Positions 8,008 to 16,525 of a DNA stretch of 64,000 nt are shown piece by piece. The DNA comes from Nocardia sp. CNY236 (GTDB lineage Bacteria; Actinomycetota; Actinomycetes; Mycobacteriales; Mycobacteriaceae). The stretch spans positions 79,740 through 143,739 of the forward strand of contig NZ_KI519396.1 of assembly GCF_000482385.1 (NCBI RefSeq), given 5' to 3'. Position numbers and translations under genes: made by a program. The notes below the pieces were generated by a model. It was not told where the DNA came from and did not search any database. It worked only from the letters and a program-made list of their open reading frames with translations. Each line of letters opens with the position of its first letter. Within the stretch, counting starts at the first letter, position 1.

Positions 8008-8679
8008 TCATTCAGTTTCATTGTCTTCGGCGATGAGTCCTGCGCCGTAGGATTTGCCTTTGCCAATGTTGCGGGCTGCCTGTTTGGTCTGGTTGTAGTT
8101 GTCTGCGTCGGTGATGGATCCGGTGGTGTGGATTCGGGCGATGGGGAGTGAGTCGCGGTGGGCTGCTAGTCGAATGGTGCGGTACCAGTGGATTTGGATG
8201 TGTTTGGGCGCGACCCCGTGGCGGGCGAGTTTCGTGGCCAGCCATTTGTCGAGTTCGCCGCGGGACACCGGGACCTTGTTGGCTCGGTATGCCTTTCCCT
8301 GGCCGGGTGGGTTTGGTGTGCCGTCGGCGCCCGCTTTGAGTTCGGTGTGCACGGCCGGATCCACATGGACGTGTGGGGTGCGGAGGGCGGCGAGTTCGAC
8401 TGTGAAGTTCACATGATCGCCGGTGGAGCGTTGGGTCGTGGCGCGCTGGTTGTACTGTTTGACCCAGTCGGGCAGCCGGAGTGTTCCGGTGTATGTGGTG
8501 CGGATCAATACTGTCGAGCCGGGGAGGACGGTCCAGAGCACGTTCCAGGCGGCTCGGGCGGCAGGGTTGTCGATATGAGGAAACAGAGACATCGTCATGC
8601 GGTGTCCGGTTTCCCGGTCGATGCTCATTTCCTCGGCAATGTGCGAGGTGGTGCGGATCAAGTGGTCGGTGGCGGTCAC
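8008..8679 (-). CDS. cas6e: Cas6e-like CRISPR RNA endoribonuclease
   Basis: The 223-residue protein starts at a GTG overlapping the cas3 stop (GTGA). Residues 25-35 read GHRMTMSLFPH, like the catalytic-His helix of type I-E Cas6e proteins (His20 in E. coli, His26 in Thermus; here the His is residue 26). A PDW motif follows at about residue 64, and the C-terminus has the glycine-rich RAMP loop GKGKSYGAGLI. Cas6e cuts repeat hairpins to make crRNA. It is the last gene of the operon and lies next to an orphan I-E-like repeat. Finding it with type I-G effector genes, whose Cas5 protein usually has its own Cas6 part, is unusual. Confidence 0.7.
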   Translation of the reverse strand: MTATDHLIRTTSHIAEEMSIDRETGHRMTMSLFPHIDNPAARAAWNVLWTVLPGSTVLIRTTYTGTLRLPDWVKQYNQRATTQRSTGDHVNFTVELAALRTPHVHVDPAVHTELKAGADGTPNPPGQGKAYRANKVPVSRGELDKWLATKLARHGVAPKHIQIHWYRTIRLAAHRDSLPIARIHTTGSITDADNYNQTKQAARNIGKGKSYGAGLIAEDNETE

Positions 8680-11600
8680 GTCGTCTCCTCGGCGAGTTCC
8701 CAGGCGTGGCTTTTCGCGTGGTCGAGTGCCGTGCGTTGGTACGGCAAGTGGTCCACGCTGACGCTTCGCCAGGGTCGTTTGTCGGCGCTGAGTGTTTGGA
8801 GCAGCGCGATGAGTTCGATCCAGCTCGTCTGTCGCTGTGGTAGCGGTAGGTGCATTCGTCCGGTGTATGTCTGTCCTGCCGGTCGCGCGCCTCCGGTGGC
8901 GGGGAGGCGTGCGGTGGCGGCGAATAGCAGCGATTGCAGTGGTGAGCGGATGTTCTTCTCGGGGATGCCTGAGATGATCATTGTGGTGCCGGACTGGGGG
9001 GTCATGCCGAAGTGGTGGCCGCCGTCGTACTGGTGTGGTGTTTGTCGAGTGAGTACGTCGGTGATCTGCTCGGTTGTATGGCTGGCTTTCACGACAGCGC
9101 CGATAAGAGTCGAGTTGTTGTGGATCCACACGGTCCGTAGTGGGGTCTTGCCTTTTTCATCGGCCGTGGCGGTGTCGTTGAGGAGCGAGGCAAGGATCTG
9201 TCGCGCCGGTCCGGTGGTGTCGATTCCGGCGAGAGTGGTTCGCACCCAGTCCGCCGAGGGCTTCTCGTTCTTGATCGCCAGCCGATCGTGGTAGGCGCCC
9301 AGTTCGCTTACGATTACGGTGGTTTGGTTGGCGATGCTGTCCAGGGCTGTTGTGGTGTGGATTGTCGCGATCGGGCCGACGAGGCCAGGCGTGTAGGTGA
9401 TGGCCGCATGGGGGTCGAGGTCGGTGGCGGCGGCCAGTGCCCCGGCCGTGGCCCACCAGGCCAGTGCGGAGTCGACCGGTATTCCGGTCAGTTCGATCGG
9501 GGAGTGGTTGTTCACGGCGTCGATACGGGGTGTGGCGTGGGTGCAGACATAGTCGGACGGGGTGTGCCCCTTTTCTGGGTGTCGGCTGGCGCGGTGGTCG
9601 GCCAGCCGCACGACGGTTTCCAGCCACGCCAGGCCCCATACGCCATACCTTTGGTTGAGTAGGGCGAAGTCGTTGGCGGTGGGGAGCGCTTGATCTGGGC
9701 CTTCGGCGGCAGGGAGCAGGGGTCTGGCCCAGCCATGGTGTGCGGCGATCACGTGCCGTACCAGTGGATTCGCTTCCTGATGGTTGCGGGCGAGGGAGGC
9801 AGACTCGTGTCGCCAGCCCGGCGGGATCAGGTGTCTGCGGAAGGTGGCGCCGGGGGCGAGTTTCGCTAGCGGTGGATCGTCCGGTTCTGCGCCCAGGGCG
9901 GCTTGGAACATCGGCTCGAGCTTGCCGTCGTCGTGGTGGTAGGCGGCGTTGACCAGCAGTGCGGTGGTATCGGACGCCAACCCGACTCGCTTTGCGGCGG
10001 TGTCGGTTTCGGTGGCGACTTGCGCGGCATGGTCACCCAGGGTGACCAGGTGTTCGTCGCGTTCGTCCACGGGTGCGCGAAGCCACACACCTGTGTCGGT
10101 GACCGGACCGTACTGTACGGGCCCCAACTGGTGTTCCGGTAGGAGCTGAGGCAAGAGTTCATCGATCTCGTCGGGGTTCCGACCGCAGAGTTCGGTCAGT
10201 TCGTCCAGGTCGATGCCCTCGACGTCGATGCCGAGGGTTGGCAGACTGTTGCTGTCGGCGTGCCACCATCGTCCTGATTGCCATCGCAATATCGCGGACA
10301 AGTCCGACACAGGTGTGGTGGAGGCAGGATGAAACCCGGTGGCGTCGTGGCCGCCGATGCTGCTGGGCAGGATGACGGTGGCGCCAGGGGCGATGTTTCG
10401 GTGCGAGTACACCCCCACCCACGCTTTGCCGTCGAAGACCAGAGCCGGTGGTGGCTGGGTCCGGTGGACGAACCACGTGGACGGGGCGGTATCGAGGGCC
10501 GATTCTCCGTCATCGGCGATCACGGAGACGCGAGGCTTCCCCCGAGGAGTTCGGTTGGCGATCAGCGCGTTCACCGCGGCCAGAGGCACGGTCACGGTTT
10601 CATCGGGGTCGGGTGGCATCCAGCGGGCGAGCTCAGGGTCGAGGGTGTTGCGCCACAGCACGGTCACGTCGGTGATGCGTTCGGTGTCCGGGATACCGGT
10701 GATGTAACGCTGTACAGCCAGATCGGCCGCCGGAACCGGACGAGAATGCGCGATCGTGGGCAGAAGTTCGCCGATGAGCGTCGGCGTCGGTGGCGCCGGT
10801 CGGGTTGCGTGCTGGACCGCGTTCGCCTGCATTGTCGTGATGTCGGTGAGTGCACGGGGCGACAGATCGGTTCCTTCCCCGAGGTTCGTCAGCAGTGCGG
10901 CGAGCGCGGTGGCGGGCTTTTCCCCATATACTGCTTTGGTCCCCGGGCGAGGCTTTTCAGGTATCACGACATGTGCTGTAGCGCTGTCGAATTCACCGTG
11001 TCGGTTTAGCCGACCCAGCCGCTGCGTCAGAGCTTGCCAGTCACATATCTCGGTGACCAGCGTCGGCACGGAGAAGTCGATTCCGGCTTCGACCGTCTGT
11101 GTGGCCACCAACAGCCGCGGCATCATATGGCTGGTGAGACGGCCGTCCTGGTGCTTTCGTTCGTGCTTACGGATACGAGAGATCACCAGCAACGAACCGT
11201 TCTCCGGTGCAGCCGGGCTACGGCCGGAGGTCAGTGCAGCGTGAACCCAGCGAGCTGTATCGACGGTGTTCACAACCACTGCGACAGATCCCTCGGTACC
11301 AGCTAGGGCGATGCGTGCGACCCTGACGACGGTGTCGGTTACGGCCTTGTCGGTCCCGCTACATGGGTGCAGTGCGAGGGTTTTCGGCGCTTCCAGCCGC
11401 GTCGAGGCAGCGGTGTGTGCTCGGTCGGTGTCGGTGATCCGATGTACGGTGCCGCCTTCGAGAGGTGGGACGGTGGCGCCGATCTGCACGGTCTTGCCTG
11501 TTGGCACACCCAGCTCATGCCCCTGCTGGTGTTCTTTCATCGCACGCAGAGTCGAGAGCGCGGCGACCGAAAGGTGTGGTTCGTCCAGCAAGATCAGGGA

Positions 11601-12131
11601 ATCCATACCGAGCAGCGCAGCGTGAACCGGCGCCATGGCGGGCGAGACACCGAAGCCTCGGAACAGGGCGCGTGACACGGCTTGGTGTGCAGTCATGGTG
11701 ACGACAGTGGGCTTGTCCACCGCGACCCATTCCTGGTTGCCGGCCGCGCCGCCGTGCAGTTTGGTGATCACCAACGGTGTACCGAATGCCTCGCGCAACA
11801 CCGACGCCACTCTGGCTACGGGTCCGTCGTAGGTGCGGTGCAGTGCCTCGTGCAGGTTCTGGAGATCATGGTGGGTTTGGTCGACGATGGTGGTGCGATC
11901 CACGACGTGCAGGACTCGTAGCGGCGCCGTCCGTGCCCCGCCGTCAGCGATTTGGGCGGCGAGGTGCCACACCGCGACGGTGATGGTGCGGGTTTTGCCG
12001 AGGCCGGTTGGGATATCGATCGTGTCGGGCCAGCCTTCGGCGACTACACGGTCGGCCAGCGCTTGCTGCCAGGGAAACGGTTCTGTGCCGTACAGCGCTT
12101 CGTGGAACTCAGCGAAGGTCGGGAAGCCCAT
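8676..12131 (-). CDS. cas3: Type I-G (I-U) Cas3 helicase-nuclease
   Basis: This protein has 1151 residues. The superfamily 2 helicase comes first: Walker A IPTGLGKT at residues 40-47, DEPH at 183-186 and motif VI QRLGRLNR at 370-377. The HD nuclease is C-terminal: GDHAAQVA (His701), HHDDGK at 732-737 and a later AAHHGW. Helicase-then-HD order is typical of type I-G, whereas I-E Cas3 has HD first. All metal-binding HD residues look intact. Its ATG lies inside the csb2 stop (TGATG), and its end overlaps cas6e (GTGA). It should unwind and degrade target DNA after recognition by the Csb1/Csb2 complex. A longer upstream frame exists, but the overlap decides the start. Confidence 0.88.
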   Translation of the reverse strand: MGFPTFAEFHEALYGTEPFPWQQALADRVVAEGWPDTIDIPTGLGKTRTITVAVWHLAAQIADGGARTAPLRVLHVVDRTTIVDQTHHDLQNLHEALHRTYDGPVARVASVLREAFGTPLVITKLHGGAAGNQEWVAVDKPTVVTMTAHQAVSRALFRGFGVSPAMAPVHAALLGMDSLILLDEPHLSVAALSTLRAMKEHQQGHELGVPTGKTVQIGATVPPLEGGTVHRITDTDRAHTAASTRLEAPKTLALHPCSGTDKAVTDTVVRVARIALAGTEGSVAVVVNTVDTARWVHAALTSGRSPAAPENGSLLVISRIRKHERKHQDGRLTSHMMPRLLVATQTVEAGIDFSVPTLVTEICDWQALTQRLGRLNRHGEFDSATAHVVIPEKPRPGTKAVYGEKPATALAALLTNLGEGTDLSPRALTDITTMQANAVQHATRPAPPTPTLIGELLPTIAHSRPVPAADLAVQRYITGIPDTERITDVTVLWRNTLDPELARWMPPDPDETVTVPLAAVNALIANRTPRGKPRVSVIADDGESALDTAPSTWFVHRTQPPPALVFDGKAWVGVYSHRNIAPGATVILPSSIGGHDATGFHPASTTPVSDLSAILRWQSGRWWHADSNSLPTLGIDVEGIDLDELTELCGRNPDEIDELLPQLLPEHQLGPVQYGPVTDTGVWLRAPVDERDEHLVTLGDHAAQVATETDTAAKRVGLASDTTALLVNAAYHHDDGKLEPMFQAALGAEPDDPPLAKLAPGATFRRHLIPPGWRHESASLARNHQEANPLVRHVIAAHHGWARPLLPAAEGPDQALPTANDFALLNQRYGVWGLAWLETVVRLADHRASRHPEKGHTPSDYVCTHATPRIDAVNNHSPIELTGIPVDSALAWWATAGALAAATDLDPHAAITYTPGLVGPIATIHTTTALDSIANQTTVIVSELGAYHDRLAIKNEKPSADWVRTTLAGIDTTGPARQILASLLNDTATADEKGKTPLRTVWIHNNSTLIGAVVKASHTTEQITDVLTRQTPHQYDGGHHFGMTPQSGTTMIISGIPEKNIRSPLQSLLFAATARLPATGGARPAGQTYTGRMHLPLPQRQTSWIELIALLQTLSADKRPWRSVSVDHLPYQRTALDHAKSHAWELAEETT

Positions 12132-13369
12132 CAGCCTTCCTTGTTCTCGTCTGTGTGGAATCGTCCGTATCCGTACTGCTGACCGTGTCCGAGTCGAAGC
12201 GGTCCGGGATACGGTTGATTCAGGCGTAGCCGTGCACGCCACAAGGTCAGATGCGGCAGTTCTGGGCATGGACCGCACGGCCGGAGCGCCCCCACGTTCC
12301 CGTGCGCGTCGAGGTTCTGCAGGCCCGTTGTGATCTCGTGCTCGGCGATGCGACGGTTGGGATGAGCCACCAGCGGCACCACCGATGTCCAGGAACAGGC
12401 AGGGCGACCGTAGTAGCGGTCAATGTGGCGAGGATGCGGTTGTCCGTCACGAAACAGCTTGGGCGCAGATCTTTCTGCCGTGGTGGCATCGTCGCGGCTG
12501 TCGAACGACACTGCCCAGGGGTTCTCTCCGCCCAGCAATAGGGGCTCGCCGGGCAGCGCGGACATCACTTCCTGATGGGAGCGCCCCTTCTTCAGCAGTA
12601 GCACAACTCGTGTCGAGGGGGTCGAGTCGGCCGGTTCGCGGCGCACGTACGTCACGAGGCGACCCTTGACGTGGTCCGGCAATCTGGGCAACCCATAGCG
12701 GTGACGGCGTTCGTGACAGAGGTCCAGCACCTGCAAGATGTCCGGCGTGGCCGCGCGAACCGGACCCGACCTGTTTGTCGACTGCCACAGTTCATGCGGC
12801 GCAGCCGGTTCGGTGAGCTCGGGATCGGCGCGGCCGTCGACGCATGTGTGGTCCACCCAACCTGCAGCGTGCGGCGTGAGTACGCCGACCATGACGCAAT
12901 CTGTGGCCCGGCCTACATAGGAGGTCGCCAGCGCAGCTTCGGCGAGCGCGGAAACTTGTTCGTCATCCAAGTCGACCGAGAAATCGAGAAAAGCGCAGGT
13001 ATGGGTCCATTCGGCCCGGGCGGTGAGCCATTTGTGTTTCGTTCGCTGGTCGGTCAGCCCGGCAACGGCCCGTGAACCGTCCAACAGTTCCCACTGGGTC
13101 TCGGCGTCGTGCGGACCCGTCTTTCCGACGAACACACCCTGCACCGGATGGCGGTGTACCGCGGGAAGCCACATGTCCGGATCAGATGCCGCGGCCAGCA
13201 ACTGAATCGCTTGGCGGGCAGGGTCCGGATCGGGCGTCGCGTGGGCGCCGGCGACCAGTGAGGACAGCACGGTCCAAGGAGATGGCGGCCACTGCACCTC
13301 GACACCTCCAGGGATCCGGTGTGCCGCGGTCCACCACAGCCCGGGGTTGTGCAGACGAACTCGGATCAC
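12131..13369 (-). CDS. csb2: Csb2 (GSU0054 family), type I-G Cas5-like subunit
   Basis: The 412-residue protein carries the Csb2 hallmark EVQWPPSPWTVLSSLVAGA at residues 24-42, the segment SGPVRAATPDILQVLD, and a C-terminal glycine-rich RAMP loop GHGQQYGYGRFH. In type I-G systems Csb2 is a Cas5-Cas6 fusion that binds the crRNA 5' handle and may process crRNA. It is translated from a GTG overlapping the csb1 stop. Because a separate Cas6e-like gene ends this operon, the Cas6 part of this protein may be degenerate or redundant; alignment of its C-terminal half would show this. Confidence 0.78.
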   Translation of the reverse strand: MIRVRLHNPGLWWTAAHRIPGGVEVQWPPSPWTVLSSLVAGAHATPDPDPARQAIQLLAAASDPDMWLPAVHRHPVQGVFVGKTGPHDAETQWELLDGSRAVAGLTDQRTKHKWLTARAEWTHTCAFLDFSVDLDDEQVSALAEAALATSYVGRATDCVMVGVLTPHAAGWVDHTCVDGRADPELTEPAAPHELWQSTNRSGPVRAATPDILQVLDLCHERRHRYGLPRLPDHVKGRLVTYVRREPADSTPSTRVVLLLKKGRSHQEVMSALPGEPLLLGGENPWAVSFDSRDDATTAERSAPKLFRDGQPHPRHIDRYYGRPACSWTSVVPLVAHPNRRIAEHEITTGLQNLDAHGNVGALRPCGPCPELPHLTLWRARLRLNQPYPGPLRLGHGQQYGYGRFHTDENKEG

Positions 13370-14664
13370 TGTGAACCGTCCTCTACAGGAGTTCCTGTGC
13401 GCAACGCCTTGGCCGCTTCGTTCAGAAGTTTTCGTTCTGGTTCGGACAGATACAGCTGAACGGGCTCAGCGAATTGGAGGCCCGCTGCCCGACAGTCCTC
13501 TAGCGCCGCACCGAGCGCTTCGCCCCACCAGGTCGGTTCGGTCGTGATATCAACCGGCAACGAGTCCGGAACCGCGCGGCCGTGCCTGCGCAATCCGTAA
13601 CGGCTGGCCGTGGACACGAGATCACAGCCCGACCGGAGAAAGGTCCGGCGGCGTAGCAGCGCATCGCCGGCCAGCCCCAGCACGGTCAGCGCTGCCGCTC
13701 CTGCGGATTGTTTCGCCGAATCACCGCCGTACTGGAGGCTGCGCAGCAATGACAACGAAATCGCACCACGCGCAGCAATTCGCTCACACCCGAACCCGAG
13801 GACCCCGACCCTGCCGGGATTCGGGCCGAACCCAAGATTGGAGGGCTTGTCCGTCCGCTCTTTCTTATCTTTTCCGCCGCCGGACTTGGCGACGCCGAAC
13901 CCGAACGCCGCGCGATCTACCCGGGACTCCTTGGATATCGGGAGCGGATCGACCTTGGTTGCGCCACTGTACACCGGTTCGGCGCCATAGCCGATGATGC
14001 GGGTGCGGTAGGCGCGGGCCTGCCGGTGCATCCGGGCCACACCAGCAGAAAGCCAGAAGCCGTACAACAGCGAGTTCGGTGCGTGGGTGAACGCCGTGGT
14101 GGCATCGACCGTGCTGTTGATCCCGGTCAGCAAATCGGCCAACCCCCCATCGTTCGACTTCCAAACCGGTTCACCCCCCGGTTTGGCCGCAGCCATCTGG
14201 ATCCACGAATCAGCGTGCCGATGCGAAGCCGTCCACGACGACAAAGACACATCATCGATCAATGCCTCAACAGAATTGGCGCCCGTGGCGCGACGATTCT
14301 CATCGTCGCCACCGAGCACGAACCCGGGCAACCCACCCAACTCGACGCGATACTCCCACAGGGTCTGACTTGCCCGCGCGGACTGCGCCTGGACGTCGTC
14401 AAGGATCACCAACGGCGCCGACACTGCGCGCCCGTCCTCCCCGGTCGCGACACCGGTGAGCCACCCCTGCTCGGAAGCTACCGGCATCGTGCCTGTTGGC
14501 GAATACGGATGCGCTGGACCATCAGCCGACGGATAGGTCGGTGGAGCCACCGCAGAGCCGCGACCATCAATGGGCTCTAGGTCATGCTCGATGGCAATAC
14601 CCGCCACAGACGGGTCCCCCAGAGCGACTCGGATCGCTTCTACCAACGTGCTCGGATCAACCAT
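13366..14664 (-). CDS. csb1: Csb1 (GSU0053 family), type I-G Cas7 backbone subunit
   Basis: The 432-residue protein has the Csb1 signature ILDDVQAQSARASQ at residues 87-100, followed by SLSSWTASHRHADSW and a long RAMP-type body ending with QLYLSEPERKLLNEAAKAL. Csb1 is the Cas7 homologue that would form the crRNA-binding backbone of the type I-G effector. It is the first gene of the operon; the next three genes each overlap the one before. Upstream lies a damaged DUF3558 gene whose end reaches close to this start, so the promoter probably sits in that remnant. A basic KSGGGKDKKERTDKP segment around residue 265 could be a flexible loop. Confidence 0.82.
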   Translation of the reverse strand: MVDPSTLVEAIRVALGDPSVAGIAIEHDLEPIDGRGSAVAPPTYPSADGPAHPYSPTGTMPVASEQGWLTGVATGEDGRAVSAPLVILDDVQAQSARASQTLWEYRVELGGLPGFVLGGDDENRRATGANSVEALIDDVSLSSWTASHRHADSWIQMAAAKPGGEPVWKSNDGGLADLLTGINSTVDATTAFTHAPNSLLYGFWLSAGVARMHRQARAYRTRIIGYGAEPVYSGATKVDPLPISKESRVDRAAFGFGVAKSGGGKDKKERTDKPSNLGFGPNPGRVGVLGFGCERIAARGAISLSLLRSLQYGGDSAKQSAGAAALTVLGLAGDALLRRRTFLRSGCDLVSTASRYGLRRHGRAVPDSLPVDITTEPTWWGEALGAALEDCRAAGLQFAEPVQLYLSEPERKLLNEAAKALRTGTPVEDGSQ

Positions 14665-14689
14665 TCATCCCATCCCTTTGATCTAGTTG

Positions 14690-15190
14690 TGCCGAAACAA
14701 TGGGCCGCACAGTACAATCAGCCACCGACACAAATCCTCGCCCATGCACCGGCGGCCGGTACCCCAGCGGCGCGTTCTTGCGGTCTATGTCGGCTCTGGG
14801 AGTAGTGCCCTTGGCGACCGCTGAGGTTGTCTCTCGGAGGATGCTTGCGCTTTCCTTGTGCCGGGCCTTCTCGAGAGTGTAGGAAGTGGACCATACGCCG
14901 GTCCGATAGCTCATTGGCCCGTATCGGTCATCCATCGGGTCCCAGATGCGGATCCGGAAGCTGGATACGCCGGTGGGTGGGTCGGTGAACGCGCTCTTGG
15001 TGGCCGGGTCCAGCCAGCCCGGCGTCGATCAGTATCTGATCGCTGATGCCGGGATCGCGCCAGACGTTGTGGACGATGATCTCATCGATGTTCCGCGTAG
15101 TCGTTTGCGCCGTCCCTGTTGCGGCCCTCTGGACGCGGTGAGGCCAACTACTGCCAATCCGGCCGCTAGATCGCCGCGACGCGCTTTTCC
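14690..15190 (-). pseudogene. Damaged DUF3558 lipoprotein gene
   Basis: Read with corrections, this matches the intact lipoprotein at 1.15-1.7 kb (TTRNIDEIIVHNVWRDPGIS and DDRYGPMSYRTGVWSTSYTL). A 4-base duplication at about 15011-15018 (CCAGCCAGCC in place of CCAGCC) shifts the frame, a single-base loss near 15165 shifts it again, and the lipobox Cys and start codon are lost. The C-terminal part differs from the intact copy. It lies just upstream of csb1 on the same strand and forms a direct repeat with the 66-base fragment on the other side of the cas genes. Confidence 0.75.
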
Positions 15191-15426
15191 AGTCGATCGT
15201 TGACCACCGCCCCAACCGACCGATCCCCCCTCTGATGCAGCGATTTTCACCGCACTGGAACGATACGGATCGGCGGGTACAAAACCCGATCGGAGCGTCT
15301 GCGGGAGAAGAGGGCAGGAGAAACCACATCAGCCCCTCGCATACTTAATTCGGTTCGCTGACAATGCCGATGGCGGCGCGGTGGGTCATGGTGCATCACA
15401 CAACGGTCTGCCCATGCCACGGTGCT
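15191..15426. other. Intergenic region with no gene
   Basis: Between the damaged lipoprotein gene and the second NUDIX gene I see no coding sequence, insertion-sequence end or second copy of the tRNA fragment. This is the right edge of the cas cassette as far as it can be drawn. Confidence 0.45.
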
Positions 15427-15885
15427 TCACTTCATCAGTGGTCGGGTCGCGGCTTCCCACCCAGGCAGCCCGAAGTGCTCACCGCGTTGAAACAGCTCCA
15501 CGCACGCGGCGGTGTAAGGGACGGTGTCGGTAGGTAGCTGGTCAAGGGGGAACCATCCCAGTGCTGAGCACTTATCGGGCTCGCGGTTTGCGGGTTCACC
15601 GTTCCACCGCTCGACCGTGAAGACGAATCCGATGCGGCTGTGTCCTTCAGGAGCCTTGTAGTGGATCGAGGAAACAAATCGCACCTCGTCGCGGTCGAGC
15701 TCGATCCCGATCTCTTCGTGAGTTTCGCGGATGATCGCGTCTACGACATCTTCCCCGTCTTCGAGTTTGCCGCTCGGTAGGTTCCATTGACCGTCTGCAT
15801 AGCCGGTGTTGTGGCGCCGAGCGAGTAGGACTCGGTCGTCGCGGGAGAGCAGCAGCAGAACGTCGATGACAGTCGTATACGGCAC
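15427..15885 (-). CDS. NUDIX hydrolase
   Basis: The 152-residue protein starts at a GTG (PYTTVIDVLLLL) and holds the Nudix box GKLEDGEDVVDAIIRETHEE followed by IGI, with all catalytic acidic residues. It is a different subgroup from the NUDIX protein at 2.75 kb (low similarity outside the box). The tail PGWEAATRPLMK and the DKCSALGWFPLDQLP segment are common in small actinomycete NUDIX proteins often annotated as 8-oxo-dGTP or nucleotide pyrophosphatases; the substrate is not readable. A longer open frame upstream shows no family features. Confidence 0.85.
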   Translation of the reverse strand: MPYTTVIDVLLLLSRDDRVLLARRHNTGYADGQWNLPSGKLEDGEDVVDAIIRETHEEIGIELDRDEVRFVSSIHYKAPEGHSRIGFVFTVERWNGEPANREPDKCSALGWFPLDQLPTDTVPYTAACVELFQRGEHFGLPGWEAATRPLMK

Positions 15886-16059
15886 GGGTAGCAGGCTACC
15901 GAGCTGCGATGGCCCTCGCGGGCGGTGATCGGCCTGAGCGCACGTAGTTCGAGGTTCGGATGCCGCTACTTCGGTGTGTCCAGATTCGGGCGGGGCGACA
16001 TGGAACTGTCCCGTTGGCAGCCAGTTGCGCCCGCCGTCGGCCATACGAAGGATCGGGGT
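15886..16059. other. Short region without a supported gene
   Basis: The sequence between the NUDIX gene and the possible small membrane protein shows no supported gene. The stretch 16383-16525 to the right is likewise empty, apart from the end of the VOC gene. Confidence 0.35.
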
Positions 16060-16382
16060 ATGGATCGCATTGAAGCTGAACGCCGTGTGCTCGCCATCCT
16101 GGGTGTCGCGCGGATATTGTGGGGTGTGACCACGGCACTCGGCTCGGCGCGGCCGCTCTGCACTCCGACGAGATGGTTCGGAGCGCGACGCTGCGGGCGG
16201 GGATTGCGATGGACCTCGTCGATGCTGGAGTCGTGATCGTCGCCCGCCGGAACGGCATGCCCCACCGCGCGGCCCGTATCGGGGTCGTATTCGCGGGTGG
16301 CGCGGCATTCGCCGGAGCCGCGGGTCCCGGCTTGCTCAGAATGGCTGTGAACCTGCGGGTGGGAGCGTCGACGAGAGCGTGA
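16060..16382 (+). pseudogene. Possible frameshifted small membrane protein
   Basis: From an ATG, the frame reads MDRIEAERRVLAILGVARILW and then GVTTALGSA; a one-base shift at about 16145 restores AALHSDEMVRSATLRAGIAM then DLVDAGVVIVARRNG and AGAAGPGLL. The joined 105-residue product would have two or three hydrophobic segments, as in small integral membrane proteins of unknown function in actinomycetes. I do not recognise a named family. Without the shift neither half makes sense, so this is offered at low confidence. Confidence 0.35.
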
Positions 16383-16525
16383 CCGGTTTGGAGATCGAGC
16401 CCTGATACGGCGTGGTCGTCAATCGCCAAGTGCTTGAACAACAATCCAAGTAGACCCGTGTACGCGCGGTTCTCGGCGTGTGTGGGACCAATACGATGCT
16501 CAGGCCGGGCTTGCCTAGCTGCTAC

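Noticed and set aside
8188..9294. Long plus-strand open frame opposite cas3 and cas6e
   Set aside because: It is a GC-driven shadow of the real genes, with no family similarity, no ribosome site and no operon context.
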